From JBBROS01 sp038229135 (lineage in GTDB: Bacteria; Pseudomonadota; Alphaproteobacteria; Acetobacterales; Acetobacteraceae), in assembly GCA_038229135.1 (NCBI GenBank), contig JBBROS010000013.1, positions 1 through 64,000 on the forward strand: a stretch of 64,000 bases of DNA, read 5' to 3'. Positions within the stretch are counted from its first letter, which is position 1; the number at the start of each line of letters is the position of its first letter. The notes under the pieces were generated by a model. It was not told the origin of the DNA. It searched no databases and saw only the letters and a program-made list of their open reading frames with translations. Both the position numbers and the translations under genes were made by a program. Shown here piece by piece: positions 45,265 to 53,073 of this stretch.

Positions 45265-45615
45265 ATGCACCACGCCCACCCAACCACGCCCGACGGCCGC
45301 TACTTCGTTGTGCGTGGTCGCCTGTGGCGCTGCGCGAACCCGGCCCTGCCCGAGGGTGTCCGCGCCGCCCTCGTCCACGAGCTCATGGCCGCCCGAGCCG
45401 CCAAGGGCCGGGCGATGCGGGCGCAAGATGCCGCGGCACGCGAAGCCGCCCGGATGCGTGTGGATACCGCCAAGGTAGGCTTGGGCGAGCGCGGCCCGGT
45501 ATGGTGGACCGACGGCGCGCCGGACTACGGCCGCTGCCTGGCCCGCACCACACCTTACGCGCGCTGGTTCGCGGAGCTCGGCTCGGCCTACTGCGTCGCC
45601 GCTTCACCGAAGTAG
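45265..45615 (+). CDS. Conserved small protein of unknown function
   Basis: A 116-residue soluble protein starting MHHAHPTTPDGRYFVVRGRL, with WRCANPALPEG, an Ala/Arg-rich helical middle, and a tryptophan-rich C-terminal block (GPVWWTDGAPDYGR, TPYARWFAEL). I have seen similar short proteins in other proteobacteria but know no function. It starts 5 nt after the ABC exporter stop, so it is co-transcribed, and its 3' end overlaps the convergent SGNH-like gene by 28 bp. Confidence 0.75.
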   Translation: MHHAHPTTPDGRYFVVRGRLWRCANPALPEGVRAALVHELMAARAAKGRAMRAQDAAAREAARMRVDTAKVGLGERGPVWWTDGAPDYGRCLARTTPYARWFAELGSAYCVAASPK

Positions 45616-46397
45616 GCCTGCACCGTCTGCCAAGCCACCTCCCGCAGCGCCCGCGCCGCCGCAGGGTCGAGCCCGGCCGTGTAGGCGTTCTCGACCGGGC
45701 TGCGCCGATAGAGCGTGCCGTAGGTCGTCGCCGCCGCGAGGTAGGTGCCCGCGAGCGTCGGGTGCCGCCGGTCCGGCTGATACAGCTCGAGGTCCGGCCG
45801 CGCCGCCCGCGCCCGGGCGAAGGCGAGCCCGGCCGGGATGACGAGCGCCCCGTTGGCGTTGCCCGCGGCCGTGTAGGCCTCGGCCAGCATCTGCGTCATC
45901 TCGGGCTTGTCCGCATAGGCCCAGCTCATGAACAACACCGGCTCCGCCCCGTGCGACCGCGCGATCGCCGCGTTCTTGGCAGCATACTCGGTGAACACGG
46001 AGGACAGCGTCGGGTGGACCGGGCACTGGCTGCAATCCATCATGATCACCGCGTCCCACATCTTCGGGCGGCTGTTCATTACGATGTTGTTGCTGGAGTT
46101 GAACGAGTAGTAGCCGACGCTTTTGGGCCGGAAGTAGCTCTCGAGGTCGTGCCAGTCGAGGCCGGAGCCGCCCATCGTCACCATGGTGGCGCGGTAGGGC
46201 TGGCGATCGGCGGCTGGCGCGCCGTCCAGGAGGCGCTGCACGAAAGCCGGCATGCCGTTGTTGTAATAAAAGAAGCTGTTGCCCACCCACATGAAGCTCT
46301 CGGCCTTGACGTCCGAAAGGCGCCGCACCTGCGGGGCCGTCTGGGCGAAGGCAGGCATGGCGAGCAGGAGGATTGCAGCAACGAGCATCCGGCGCAT
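45588..46397 (-). CDS. Secreted SGNH/GDSL-like hydrolase
   Basis: A 269-residue protein with a signal peptide (MRRMLVAAILLLAMPAFAQ). Block I is VGNSFFYYNNG, with the Ser in GNS; the C-terminal block is DRRHPTLAGTYLAA, with the Asp and His of the DxxH motif. These fit SGNH-fold esterases or acetylhydrolases, though the block III Asn is not obvious. It probably acts in the periplasm on an acylated carbohydrate or lipid. It may follow the BciB-like gene on the same strand (gap 23 nt). Confidence 0.78.
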   Translation of the reverse strand: MRRMLVAAILLLAMPAFAQTAPQVRRLSDVKAESFMWVGNSFFYYNNGMPAFVQRLLDGAPAADRQPYRATMVTMGGSGLDWHDLESYFRPKSVGYYSFNSSNNIVMNSRPKMWDAVIMMDCSQCPVHPTLSSVFTEYAAKNAAIARSHGAEPVLFMSWAYADKPEMTQMLAEAYTAAGNANGALVIPAGLAFARARAARPDLELYQPDRRHPTLAGTYLAAATTYGTLYRRSPVENAYTAGLDPAAARALREVAWQTVQAYFGEAATQ

Positions 46398-46420
46398 GGC
46401 GTGTCTCCCCTGTTTCGTGG

Positions 46421-47629
46421 CTACCCTGCCAGATCATTCCGCTCCTGGCCAGTTTCCTCGGGTGCAGGCGCCAGACCATACGGCGCCACCAGCGCCCACA
46501 CATGCGCCGGCACCATGGCCCGCATCCGCCGCGGCATGACGCGCCGCAGGTGTAGAACGGTCTCGGCCGCCTTCATCTCCACCCGCGCCCGCGCGAACTC
46601 GAGCCCTCGCGGCCCGATCCGCGGCATGAGCCACGCCACGATCGGGCGCGCCCAGTTCGGCATCGACCGCAGCGGCAGCCCGCCCGCCGCCCGCGCCGTG
46701 TTGGCGATGAACCCGGCCACCGTCCCCCGTCGCTTCCCGGCGCTTCCCGGCGCCTCGGTGACCACCTCGTCCCCCAGCAACGCCAGCAGTTCCGCCCCGC
46801 GCGCGTTCCGCACGATCAGCCACTGCTCCCCCTGCCCGCCCATATAGCCGACGGTGATGTCGGCCAGCACGTTCGTGTAGTCCACGCAGGTTCGGCACGT
46901 CAGCGGGAAGAAGTCACCCGGCAGCTTGGACAGCGGCAGCATCAGGAACGGGATCGTCCGCCCGCCCCCGCCTTCATAGCGCAGCTCCACCCGGTAATCG
47001 GCACGGAACTCGAGGTAGGTCACCCGCGCCGGCTCGGGCTCGATCAGCGCCAGGAACTCGTGGAAGCGCTCCGTGGTGGTGTTGTCCGAGCAGGGCGTGC
47101 CGATCACATACAGCCGCTCGAACCCCAGCTCCGCCTCCAGCGCCCGCAGCGCATACACCTGGCAGGGGATGCCGATCACCGCGAGCCGCCTGTGCCCGGC
47201 CGCCCGGGCTGGCCCGAGCAGCGCCAGCAGCGGCGCGTATCCCATGCGCATGCCGCGGCAGGCCGCCAGGTCGGCCGCGTTCGTGACCAGCACGGGCACC
47301 GGGCGCCAGCGATCAGCGGGGTCTGCCGCCATGGTCAACACCGCGTCCACCGCCCCCGTCTCGAGCAGGCGCTCGGCGATCCGGGTGGTGATCCCCGTCC
47401 ACTGCGCGCCAGGGCTGGGCCGGGCGAGCCGGGCACGCAGCATCTGCCGATGCGGGCCGAAATGCAGCTCGTCGGGCCGCGCCGGGTCCCGCGCGCGGCC
47501 ATGGACCTGCGCCTCGAGCCGAGGATAGTCCGGCGCGATGAATTGGCAGGCCCGGCCACACGCTTTCGGGTCCTCGGAGCGCGACACCCCGCAATCGGTG
47601 CACAGCGTGCGGTGGGGGGCGGCTTGCAT
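46421..47629 (-). CDS. BciB-type divinyl (proto)chlorophyllide 8-vinyl reductase-like protein (FrhB family)
   Basis: A 402-residue protein of the coenzyme F420 hydrogenase/dehydrogenase beta-subunit family. It follows the BciB pattern closely: an N-terminal Cys cluster (LCTDCGVSRSEDPKACGRAC), DELHFGPHRQMLRARL, PGAQWTGITTRIAERLLE, IGIPCQVYALRALE, VIGTPCSDNTT, and a second cluster FPLTCRTCVDYTN followed by LADITVGYMGG. BciB is an Fe-S flavoprotein that reduces the C8 vinyl group of chlorophyll precursors with ferredoxin. No other photosynthesis genes are in the window, so the host may carry them elsewhere or the protein may have another substrate. Start: ATG 47629, weak ribosome site. Confidence 0.82.
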   Translation of the reverse strand: MQAAPHRTLCTDCGVSRSEDPKACGRACQFIAPDYPRLEAQVHGRARDPARPDELHFGPHRQMLRARLARPSPGAQWTGITTRIAERLLETGAVDAVLTMAADPADRWRPVPVLVTNAADLAACRGMRMGYAPLLALLGPARAAGHRRLAVIGIPCQVYALRALEAELGFERLYVIGTPCSDNTTTERFHEFLALIEPEPARVTYLEFRADYRVELRYEGGGGRTIPFLMLPLSKLPGDFFPLTCRTCVDYTNVLADITVGYMGGQGEQWLIVRNARGAELLALLGDEVVTEAPGSAGKRRGTVAGFIANTARAAGGLPLRSMPNWARPIVAWLMPRIGPRGLEFARARVEMKAAETVLHLRRVMPRRMRAMVPAHVWALVAPYGLAPAPEETGQERNDLAG

Positions 47630-47710
47630 CGCGGGAACAGACAACGTGGAGGCCAGGCTGTCCAGCCGCGAACTCCCCTGCAACCGCCCGCGTTGTGACG
47701 GCACCCGTTC

Positions 47711-48805
47711 GTGGAGCCTCTCGTGAGCCTGTTCGACCCCTTCGACCTGCATGGCCTCGCGCTGCCCAACCGTATGGTGATGGCCCCCATGACCCGCACC
47801 CGCGCCAGCGACGACCACGTGCCGGGGCCAATGATGGCCGAATACTACTCGCAGCGTGCCTCGGCCGGGCTGATCGTCAGCGAGTGCACCGAGATCAGCA
47901 CGCAGACCCACGGCATCCTCCGCGCGCCCGGCCTGTATCGGGACGATCAGGTGGCCGGATGGCGCAAAGTGACGGATTCGGTGCACGCTGCCGGCGGCCG
48001 GATCTACGCCCAGATCTGGCATTGCGGCCGCATCTCGCACCCGGACCTGCTGGGCGGCGCCCTCCCCGTGGCACCGTCCGCGGTGAAGGCGGAAGGCGAG
48101 ATCTTCCTCCCCTCCGGTATCAAGGCGCCCTTCCCCACGCCCCGCGCGCTCGAGCTGAAGGAGATCCCACCCATCATCGAGGCATTCGGCGCCGCCACGC
48201 GACGGGCGCGCCAGGCCGGATTCGACGGTGTGGAGTTGCACGGCGCCTTCGGCTACCTGCCCGACCAGTTCCTCCAGGACGGCACGAACCACCGCACGGA
48301 TGGATATGGCGGCAACGTTCACAACCGCGCCCGTTTCATGATGGAGGTCATCGACGAGATGATCTCCGCCTGGGAGCCGGCGCGCCTCGGCGTGAAACTC
48401 TCGCCGTCGAACCGGTTCTACGGCGCCTTCTGCAGCAATGCCTACGAGACCTACGCCCACGTCATCCAGGCGCTCGTGGCCGAGAAGGTCGGCTACATCC
48501 ATCTGATGGAGCCGAGCGCTGCGGACCTGAAGACGGGCACCGTGCAGATCGAGCACGTGGTGCAGTCCTTCCGGCCGCTCATCCCGGGCGTGGTCATCGC
48601 CAATGGCGGGTTCGACAAGGCGCGCGCGGAGGCCGTGCTCGTCTCGGGCCAGGCGAACCTGGTGTCGTTCGGCGTGCCTTACGTGGCGAACCCCGACCTG
48701 GTCGAGCGGTTCCGCCGCGACGCCCCGCTCAACACCCCCGACCCGGCCACGTTCTACAGCGAGGGCCCCCACGGCTACACGGACTACCCCTCGCTGGCGG
48801 CCTGA
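47711..48805 (+). CDS. Old yellow enzyme family alkene reductase (NemA-like)
   Basis: A 364-residue FMN-dependent TIM-barrel enzyme: LPNRMVMAPMTRTRA, IWHCGRISHPD, DQFLQDGTNHRTDGYGG, VKLSPSNRFYG and VIANGGFDKARAE. The substrate-binding pair is normally His and Asn (HxAN) before the catalytic Tyr; here it reads HGAFGY (His177, Phe180, Tyr182), so the Asn is lost. Members reduce activated C=C or nitro groups with NAD(P)H. The first codon is GTG (47711); a GTG four codons later fits as well. It converges on the aldose epimerase-like gene with 22 bp overlap. Confidence 0.88.
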   Translation: MEPLVSLFDPFDLHGLALPNRMVMAPMTRTRASDDHVPGPMMAEYYSQRASAGLIVSECTEISTQTHGILRAPGLYRDDQVAGWRKVTDSVHAAGGRIYAQIWHCGRISHPDLLGGALPVAPSAVKAEGEIFLPSGIKAPFPTPRALELKEIPPIIEAFGAATRRARQAGFDGVELHGAFGYLPDQFLQDGTNHRTDGYGGNVHNRARFMMEVIDEMISAWEPARLGVKLSPSNRFYGAFCSNAYETYAHVIQALVAEKVGYIHLMEPSAADLKTGTVQIEHVVQSFRPLIPGVVIANGGFDKARAEAVLVSGQANLVSFGVPYVANPDLVERFRRDAPLNTPDPATFYSEGPHGYTDYPSLAA

Positions 48806-49659
48806 GCCTCGATGTGCATGCCGAACGCCATCGACTGACCCGGCGCCACGAGGACGATCCCCGGCTTGTCCTGGAACTCGCCCGCGTAACCGGCCGGGTC
48901 GGCCCAACCGCGCCATGGCTCGATGCACACGAACCCGGCCGGCTTGGACCAGATACCGAGGGCGCTGGCGTCTTCCCACCGGACCGTCACGCTGCTGCCG
49001 TCCGGCGCCTCCAACCGCGCCGTGGTGCTGCGGACGGGCTCGAAGATCAAAGCGTCATGCCCGAACACGGAGTCGGACAGTGCCAGCACCCGCCCGGTCT
49101 CCAGGGGGTTCGGCACGCGCCGGGCCACGAGCCCGTCAGGGTCGATCTGCGCGACCGTCGCCTCCTCGGCGATGTCGAGCACGATCCGGTGGCCCTCCTT
49201 CACCGCGCCCGCCAGCGGCCAGCGGAAGGCGGGGTGAAACCCGAGCGAGCACGGCAGCGGCGCCCCAGCCGGGTTCGCGACGGTCGCGCGCAGGTGCAGG
49301 CCGTCGCGTGCCAGCCGGTAATCGAGGTCCAGCCGGAACGCGAACGGGAAGATCGCCCGCGTCTCGGCATCGTCCTCGAGCACGAGCGTGCATCCGTCGG
49401 CGTCCAGGCGTTCGAACCGGAACGCCCGGTCCCGGGCGAACCCGTGCTTGCCCATGCGATACGCACGCCCATCCACCCGGATGGTGTCGTCCCGAACCGC
49501 GCCCACGATCGGGAACAGGAGCGGCGCATGTCGGGGCCAGGCGGGTCCGGCATCCCACAGCACGTCCCACGCGCCTAGCCGCAGGCTAGAGAGCTCGGCC
49601 CCCTCCGCGAGAACGGAAGCGCTATAGGGACCCGAGGTGAAGCTATGGGCGATGGTCAC
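48784..49659 (-). CDS. Aldose 1-epimerase family protein
   Basis: A 291-residue galactose-mutarotase-fold protein: RHAPLLFPIVGAV, MGKHGFARDRAFR with the first catalytic-type His, SLGFHPAFRWPL with the second, and ICIEPWRG-like FVCIEPWRGWADP near the end. The layout is that of bacterial mutarotase-like proteins acting on aldoses or hexose phosphates. The start is GTG. It is cytoplasmic. Its 3' end overlaps the old yellow enzyme gene on the other strand. Confidence 0.88.
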   Translation of the reverse strand: MTIAHSFTSGPYSASVLAEGAELSSLRLGAWDVLWDAGPAWPRHAPLLFPIVGAVRDDTIRVDGRAYRMGKHGFARDRAFRFERLDADGCTLVLEDDAETRAIFPFAFRLDLDYRLARDGLHLRATVANPAGAPLPCSLGFHPAFRWPLAGAVKEGHRIVLDIAEEATVAQIDPDGLVARRVPNPLETGRVLALSDSVFGHDALIFEPVRSTTARLEAPDGSSVTVRWEDASALGIWSKPAGFVCIEPWRGWADPAGYAGEFQDKPGIVLVAPGQSMAFGMHIEAQAASEG

Positions 49660-49701
49660 GCAGGCTGTTCCTCGCTGGCGAAACCTATCCTTCGCATCAC
49701 G

Positions 49702-50364
49702 TCACGCAGGCAGGACAGGCGTTGCTCGTTGGGCGCTTGCCGCCCGTAGCGCACGCACCATTGCCTCTGCAGGGTGCGCGCCGGAGAACACGAAGCGGCC
49801 CTCCACCAGCACGGACGGCACCCCATCCAGCCGCAACGACCGCGCCAGCCGCTCCTCCTCGCGCACCGCATCCGCCCGGGCCGGGTCGTCCAGGGCCGCG
49901 ACTGCCGCCAGTTGCAGTCCCGCGGCCGTCCCGATATCGGCCAGCACCGCCCGGTCCCCGATGTCCCGCCCGGCCGTGAAGTAGGCCACGAAGAGCGCCT
50001 CCACCACCGCCTCCTGCATCGCCGCCCCGCCCGCCTCGTGTGCCAGCCGCACCAGCACGTGCGACGCCACCGTGTTCGGGGTGCGCACCATCCGATCATG
50101 TCGAAACAAAAGCCCGCTGGCCGCCCCGGCCCCTGCCACCTGACGATCGAGCGCCTGGCTCCGCTCCCAGGACCCGAACTTCGCCGTCCGATACTGCACG
50201 CGCTCCACACCTCCCGCCGGCATGTCCGGGTTCAGCTGGAACGGCCGCCACGTCACGTCGAACACCATCCCCTCCGCCGCCAATACCGGCAGCGCCGCCT
50301 CCAGGTGCCGCTTGCCCACGTAGCACCACGGGCAGATCGTGTCGGACACGATGTCGAGCCGCAA
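49702..50364 (-). CDS. DsbA family oxidoreductase, FrnE-like
   Basis: A 220-residue thioredoxin-fold protein with the CPWC active site in LDIVSDTICPWCYVGKRHLE, an inserted helical domain, and the C-terminal GVPSVLVEGRFVFSGAH with the cis-Pro. I chose the TTG at 50364 because GGGAGG lies 6 nt upstream and the protein then begins at the usual family position; ATGs at 50421 and 50436 would add an atypical Arg-rich leader. FrnE-like proteins are cytoplasmic disulfide isomerases or 2-hydroxychromene-isomerase relatives. Part of this gene is duplicated at 51163-51270. Confidence 0.87.
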   Translation of the reverse strand: MRLDIVSDTICPWCYVGKRHLEAALPVLAAEGMVFDVTWRPFQLNPDMPAGGVERVQYRTAKFGSWERSQALDRQVAGAGAASGLLFRHDRMVRTPNTVASHVLVRLAHEAGGAAMQEAVVEALFVAYFTAGRDIGDRAVLADIGTAAGLQLAAVAALDDPARADAVREEERLARSLRLDGVPSVLVEGRFVFSGAHPAEAMVRALRAASAQRATPVLPA

Positions 50365-50522
50365 AGCCGCCTCCCATTCATCGCAGACGTTTCCACGATA
50401 GCTTCGTCGAGTTCGGCCCATGAACACGGGCCACACGTCAGACTCTACACATTCCTGGAGGAAATCCAGGGGCTCAGGTCGTTAGGCAGCTGGTGGGCCG
50501 ACGCGTTCGTTTTGGCCTTCTA

Positions 50523-51137
50523 TCAGCCTTGAAGCGAAGCGAAGCCTTGCTTGATCGTCATCGGTGCCGTGGAGCGCGCGTACATAGTTTCCATGTACGC
50601 TTGCAGCCGTGGCGCATCACCCAGCATTCCGGCCCAATTGGCCCAGTCCAGCGTATAGGCGGCGATGAAGTCGGCGACCGACAACCGGTCCCCGGCAACA
50701 AAGTCGCGGCCCGCCATGTGCTTTTCGAACACGGCGACCATCTTCTTGCAGTCTCGCGTAGCGTTGCCGACGTCGGCTGGCACCCGATTTTCTTCCGGAT
50801 AAATTACTGTGTTCAGCGCGATGCGCCACAGCGGCTGCTCAATCTCCGTGACCAGAAAGAACATCCAGCGATACATCTGCGCCCGTTCCGCCAAGTCGGT
50901 CGGGATCAACCCTTTTTCCGGGTACTTCTCGGCAAGATAGAGCGGGATCGCCGCCGACTCCGTCAGCACCACGTTACCGTCAACAAGGACCGGGAGTTTT
51001 CCGGCCGGATTCAGCGCCATGAATTCTGGCCCGGGATCCGTCGGGTTCAAGCCGATAACCTCGCAATCGATGTTAAGCTCGTTCAGCAGCCATTGCACAC
51101 GAATGGCGCGGGTCGGCGGTGTTCCATACAGCTTCAT
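50523..51137 (-). CDS. Glutathione S-transferase family protein
   Basis: A 204-residue protein: N-terminal thioredoxin-like domain (MKLYGTPPTRAIRVQWLLNE, NPAGKLPVLVDGNVVLTESAAI) with the glutathione-binding Pro and the Glu-Ser pair, then the all-helical domain with AGDRLSVADFIAAYTLDW. GSTs conjugate or reduce electrophiles with glutathione in the cytoplasm. A GGAG site precedes the ATG. Hand counts of three 60-nt lines give 55-62% GC against about 68% or more in neighbours, and a broken frnE copy lies directly upstream, so the gene was probably acquired. Confidence 0.92.
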   Translation of the reverse strand: MKLYGTPPTRAIRVQWLLNELNIDCEVIGLNPTDPGPEFMALNPAGKLPVLVDGNVVLTESAAIPLYLAEKYPEKGLIPTDLAERAQMYRWMFFLVTEIEQPLWRIALNTVIYPEENRVPADVGNATRDCKKMVAVFEKHMAGRDFVAGDRLSVADFIAAYTLDWANWAGMLGDAPRLQAYMETMYARSTAPMTIKQGFASLQG

Positions 51138-51162
51138 TGTTCGTCTCCGGTTTGACGAATCG

Positions 51163-51270
51163 TGCCGCCCCGCCCGCATCGTGCGTCAGCCGCACCAGCA
51201 CGTGCGAGGCCACCGTGTTCGGGGTGCACCATCCGATCATGTCGAAACAACAGCCCGCTTGCCGCCCCGG
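51163..51270 (-). pseudogene. Decayed partial copy of the FrnE-like gene
   Basis: About 108 bp here match 50029-50135, the segment of the frnE-like gene that encodes GLLFRHDRMVRTPNTVASHV and following residues, with scattered substitutions. A 2-nt deletion (GTGCGCACC becomes GTGCACC) breaks the reading frame. There is no start or stop belonging to the copy. The GST gene sits between the intact gene and this remnant. Confidence 0.8.
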
Positions 51271-51459
51271 TGCAACAACGCCGATGTCGCGTGCTCCGTC
51301 CGCCGGCCGCGATCGGACTCAGCCCTGGCCGCTCAGCTCCTTCGCAAGCGGGGCGGCGTCCATCTTCAGCAAGTCGGGTAACGCCGCGGCGCGCTGGTGA
51401 CCGGGGTCTTGAATCCCCGACGCCGCCGCAGCCGCGCCCCTCGGCCATGAGTTACGAAC
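51271..51459. other. Non-coding or decayed stretch before guaA
   Basis: No gene is supportable here. On the minus strand a short frame ending near 51320 reads ALPDLLKMDAAPLAKELSGQG before a stop, which looks like a real protein C-terminus, but it has no start and I cannot name a parent. With the adjacent frnE fragment it suggests a scar of lost genes. Confidence 0.5.
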
Positions 51460-53037
51460 CTACTCCCACTCGATCGTTCCCGGCGGCTTGCTCGTGATGT
51501 CGTATGTCACCCGGTTGATCCCCCGCACCTCGTTCACGATCCGGGTCGCGCAACGGGCCAGGAAGGCCATGTCGAACGGATAGATCTCGGCCGTCATGCC
51601 ATCCACGCTCGTGACCGCCCGCAGCGCGCAGGCGTTGTCGTAGGTGCGGCTGTCGCCCATCACGCCCACGGTGCGCACGGGAAGCAGCACGGCGAAGGCC
51701 TGCCAGATGGCGTCGTACAGCCCGGCGCTCCTGATCTCCTCGAGGAAGATCGCGTCCGCCCGGCGCAGGATCGCCAGCCGCTCCTCCGTGACCTCCCCGG
51801 GGATGCGGATGGCCAGGCCAGGCCCCGGGAAGGGGTGGCGCCCCACGATGTGCTCCGGCACGCCCAGCTCCCGACCGAGCTGCCGCACCTCGTCCTTGAA
51901 CAGCTCCCGCAGCGGCTCCACCAGCTGCATCCGCATGTGCGCCGGCAGGCCGCCCACGTTGTGGTGGCTCTTGATGGTGGCGCTCTTGCCGCCATGCGCG
52001 CTGATGCTCTCGATCACGTCCGGATAGAGCGTGCCCTGCGCGAGGAAATCCGCCCCCCCTATCTTGGCCGCCTCCTCCTCGAACACCTCGATGAACACGC
52101 GCCCGATCGTCTTGCGCTTGGTCTCGGGGTCGGTCACGCCCGCCAGCTCCCGCAGGAACAGGGCGCCGGCGTCCCGGTGCACGAGCTTGATGTTGAACCG
52201 CTCGCGGAAGGTCTTGACCACCTCTTCCGCCTCGCCCGCCCGCAGCAGGCCGGTATCCACGAAGATGCAGGTCAGCTGGTCTCCGACCGCCTCGTGGATC
52301 AGCGCCGCCGCCACGCTGCTGTCCACGCCGCCCGAGAGGCCGCAGATCACCCGGCCCTGCCCCACCTGCGCCCGCACCCGCTCCCGCTGCGCCTCGCGGT
52401 AGCCGGCCATGGTCCAGTCCCCGCGCAGGCCCGCCACCCCGTGGGTGAAATTATGCAGCAATTGCCGCCCGTGCGGCGTGTGGACCACCTCGGGGTGGAA
52501 CATCAGCCCGTAATAGCGGCGCGCGTCGTCGGCGATTACCGCGAACGGTGCCCCCGGGCTCGTCGCGACCTTGCGGAAGCCGGGCGGCAGGCTGGTCACA
52601 TGGTCGCCGTGGCTCATCCACACCTGCTCACGCCCGCCCACTTCCCACGCCCCACGGAACAGCGCGCAATCGTCCTCGACCGTCACGACGGCGCCGCCGA
52701 ATTCCTGGTGGTCGCCGCGCGCGACCGTGCCGCCGAGCTGATCGACCATCGCCATCTGCCCGTAGCAGATGCCGAGGACCGGTAGGCCCGACTGGAACAC
52801 GAGGTCCGGCACGCGAGGCGCCTCGAGGTCCGCGACACTCGCCGGGCCGCCGGAGAGGATCCACGCCGTGGTGCCGAACGCCAGCATCCGCTCCGGCCCG
52901 GCGTCGGCCGGCATGATTTCGCAGTAGATCCCCGACTCGCGCACGCGCCGCGCGATGAGCTGGGTGAACTGGCTGCCGAAATCCAGGATCAGCACCCGGT
53001 CGCGCGCGGGTGTGTGGATTGCTTGAAGGTCACTCAT
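51460..53037 (-). CDS. guaA: GMP synthase (glutamine-hydrolysing)
   Basis: A 525-residue enzyme of normal length. The N-terminal class I amidotransferase domain has the nucleophile Cys in GICYGQ and the His-Glu pair in MFHPEVVHT; the ATP-pyrophosphatase domain has the P-loop LSGGVDSSVAA; the C-terminal dimerisation domain ends SKPPGTIEWE. It converts XMP to GMP with ATP and glutamine, the step after guaB, whose gene lies 4.5 kb away on the same strand. Confidence 0.98.
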   Translation of the reverse strand: MSDLQAIHTPARDRVLILDFGSQFTQLIARRVRESGIYCEIMPADAGPERMLAFGTTAWILSGGPASVADLEAPRVPDLVFQSGLPVLGICYGQMAMVDQLGGTVARGDHQEFGGAVVTVEDDCALFRGAWEVGGREQVWMSHGDHVTSLPPGFRKVATSPGAPFAVIADDARRYYGLMFHPEVVHTPHGRQLLHNFTHGVAGLRGDWTMAGYREAQRERVRAQVGQGRVICGLSGGVDSSVAAALIHEAVGDQLTCIFVDTGLLRAGEAEEVVKTFRERFNIKLVHRDAGALFLRELAGVTDPETKRKTIGRVFIEVFEEEAAKIGGADFLAQGTLYPDVIESISAHGGKSATIKSHHNVGGLPAHMRMQLVEPLRELFKDEVRQLGRELGVPEHIVGRHPFPGPGLAIRIPGEVTEERLAILRRADAIFLEEIRSAGLYDAIWQAFAVLLPVRTVGVMGDSRTYDNACALRAVTSVDGMTAEIYPFDMAFLARCATRIVNEVRGINRVTYDITSKPPGTIEWE

Positions 53038-53073
53038 GCGCCCGGTTGCAGCACGAAGGCCGCTTCAGGGCAA

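Noticed and set aside
50365..50522. Small plus-strand frame in the gap between the FrnE-like and GST genes
   Set aside because: It has no ribosome site, no hydrophobic or conserved-looking segment, and ends within about 20 codons.
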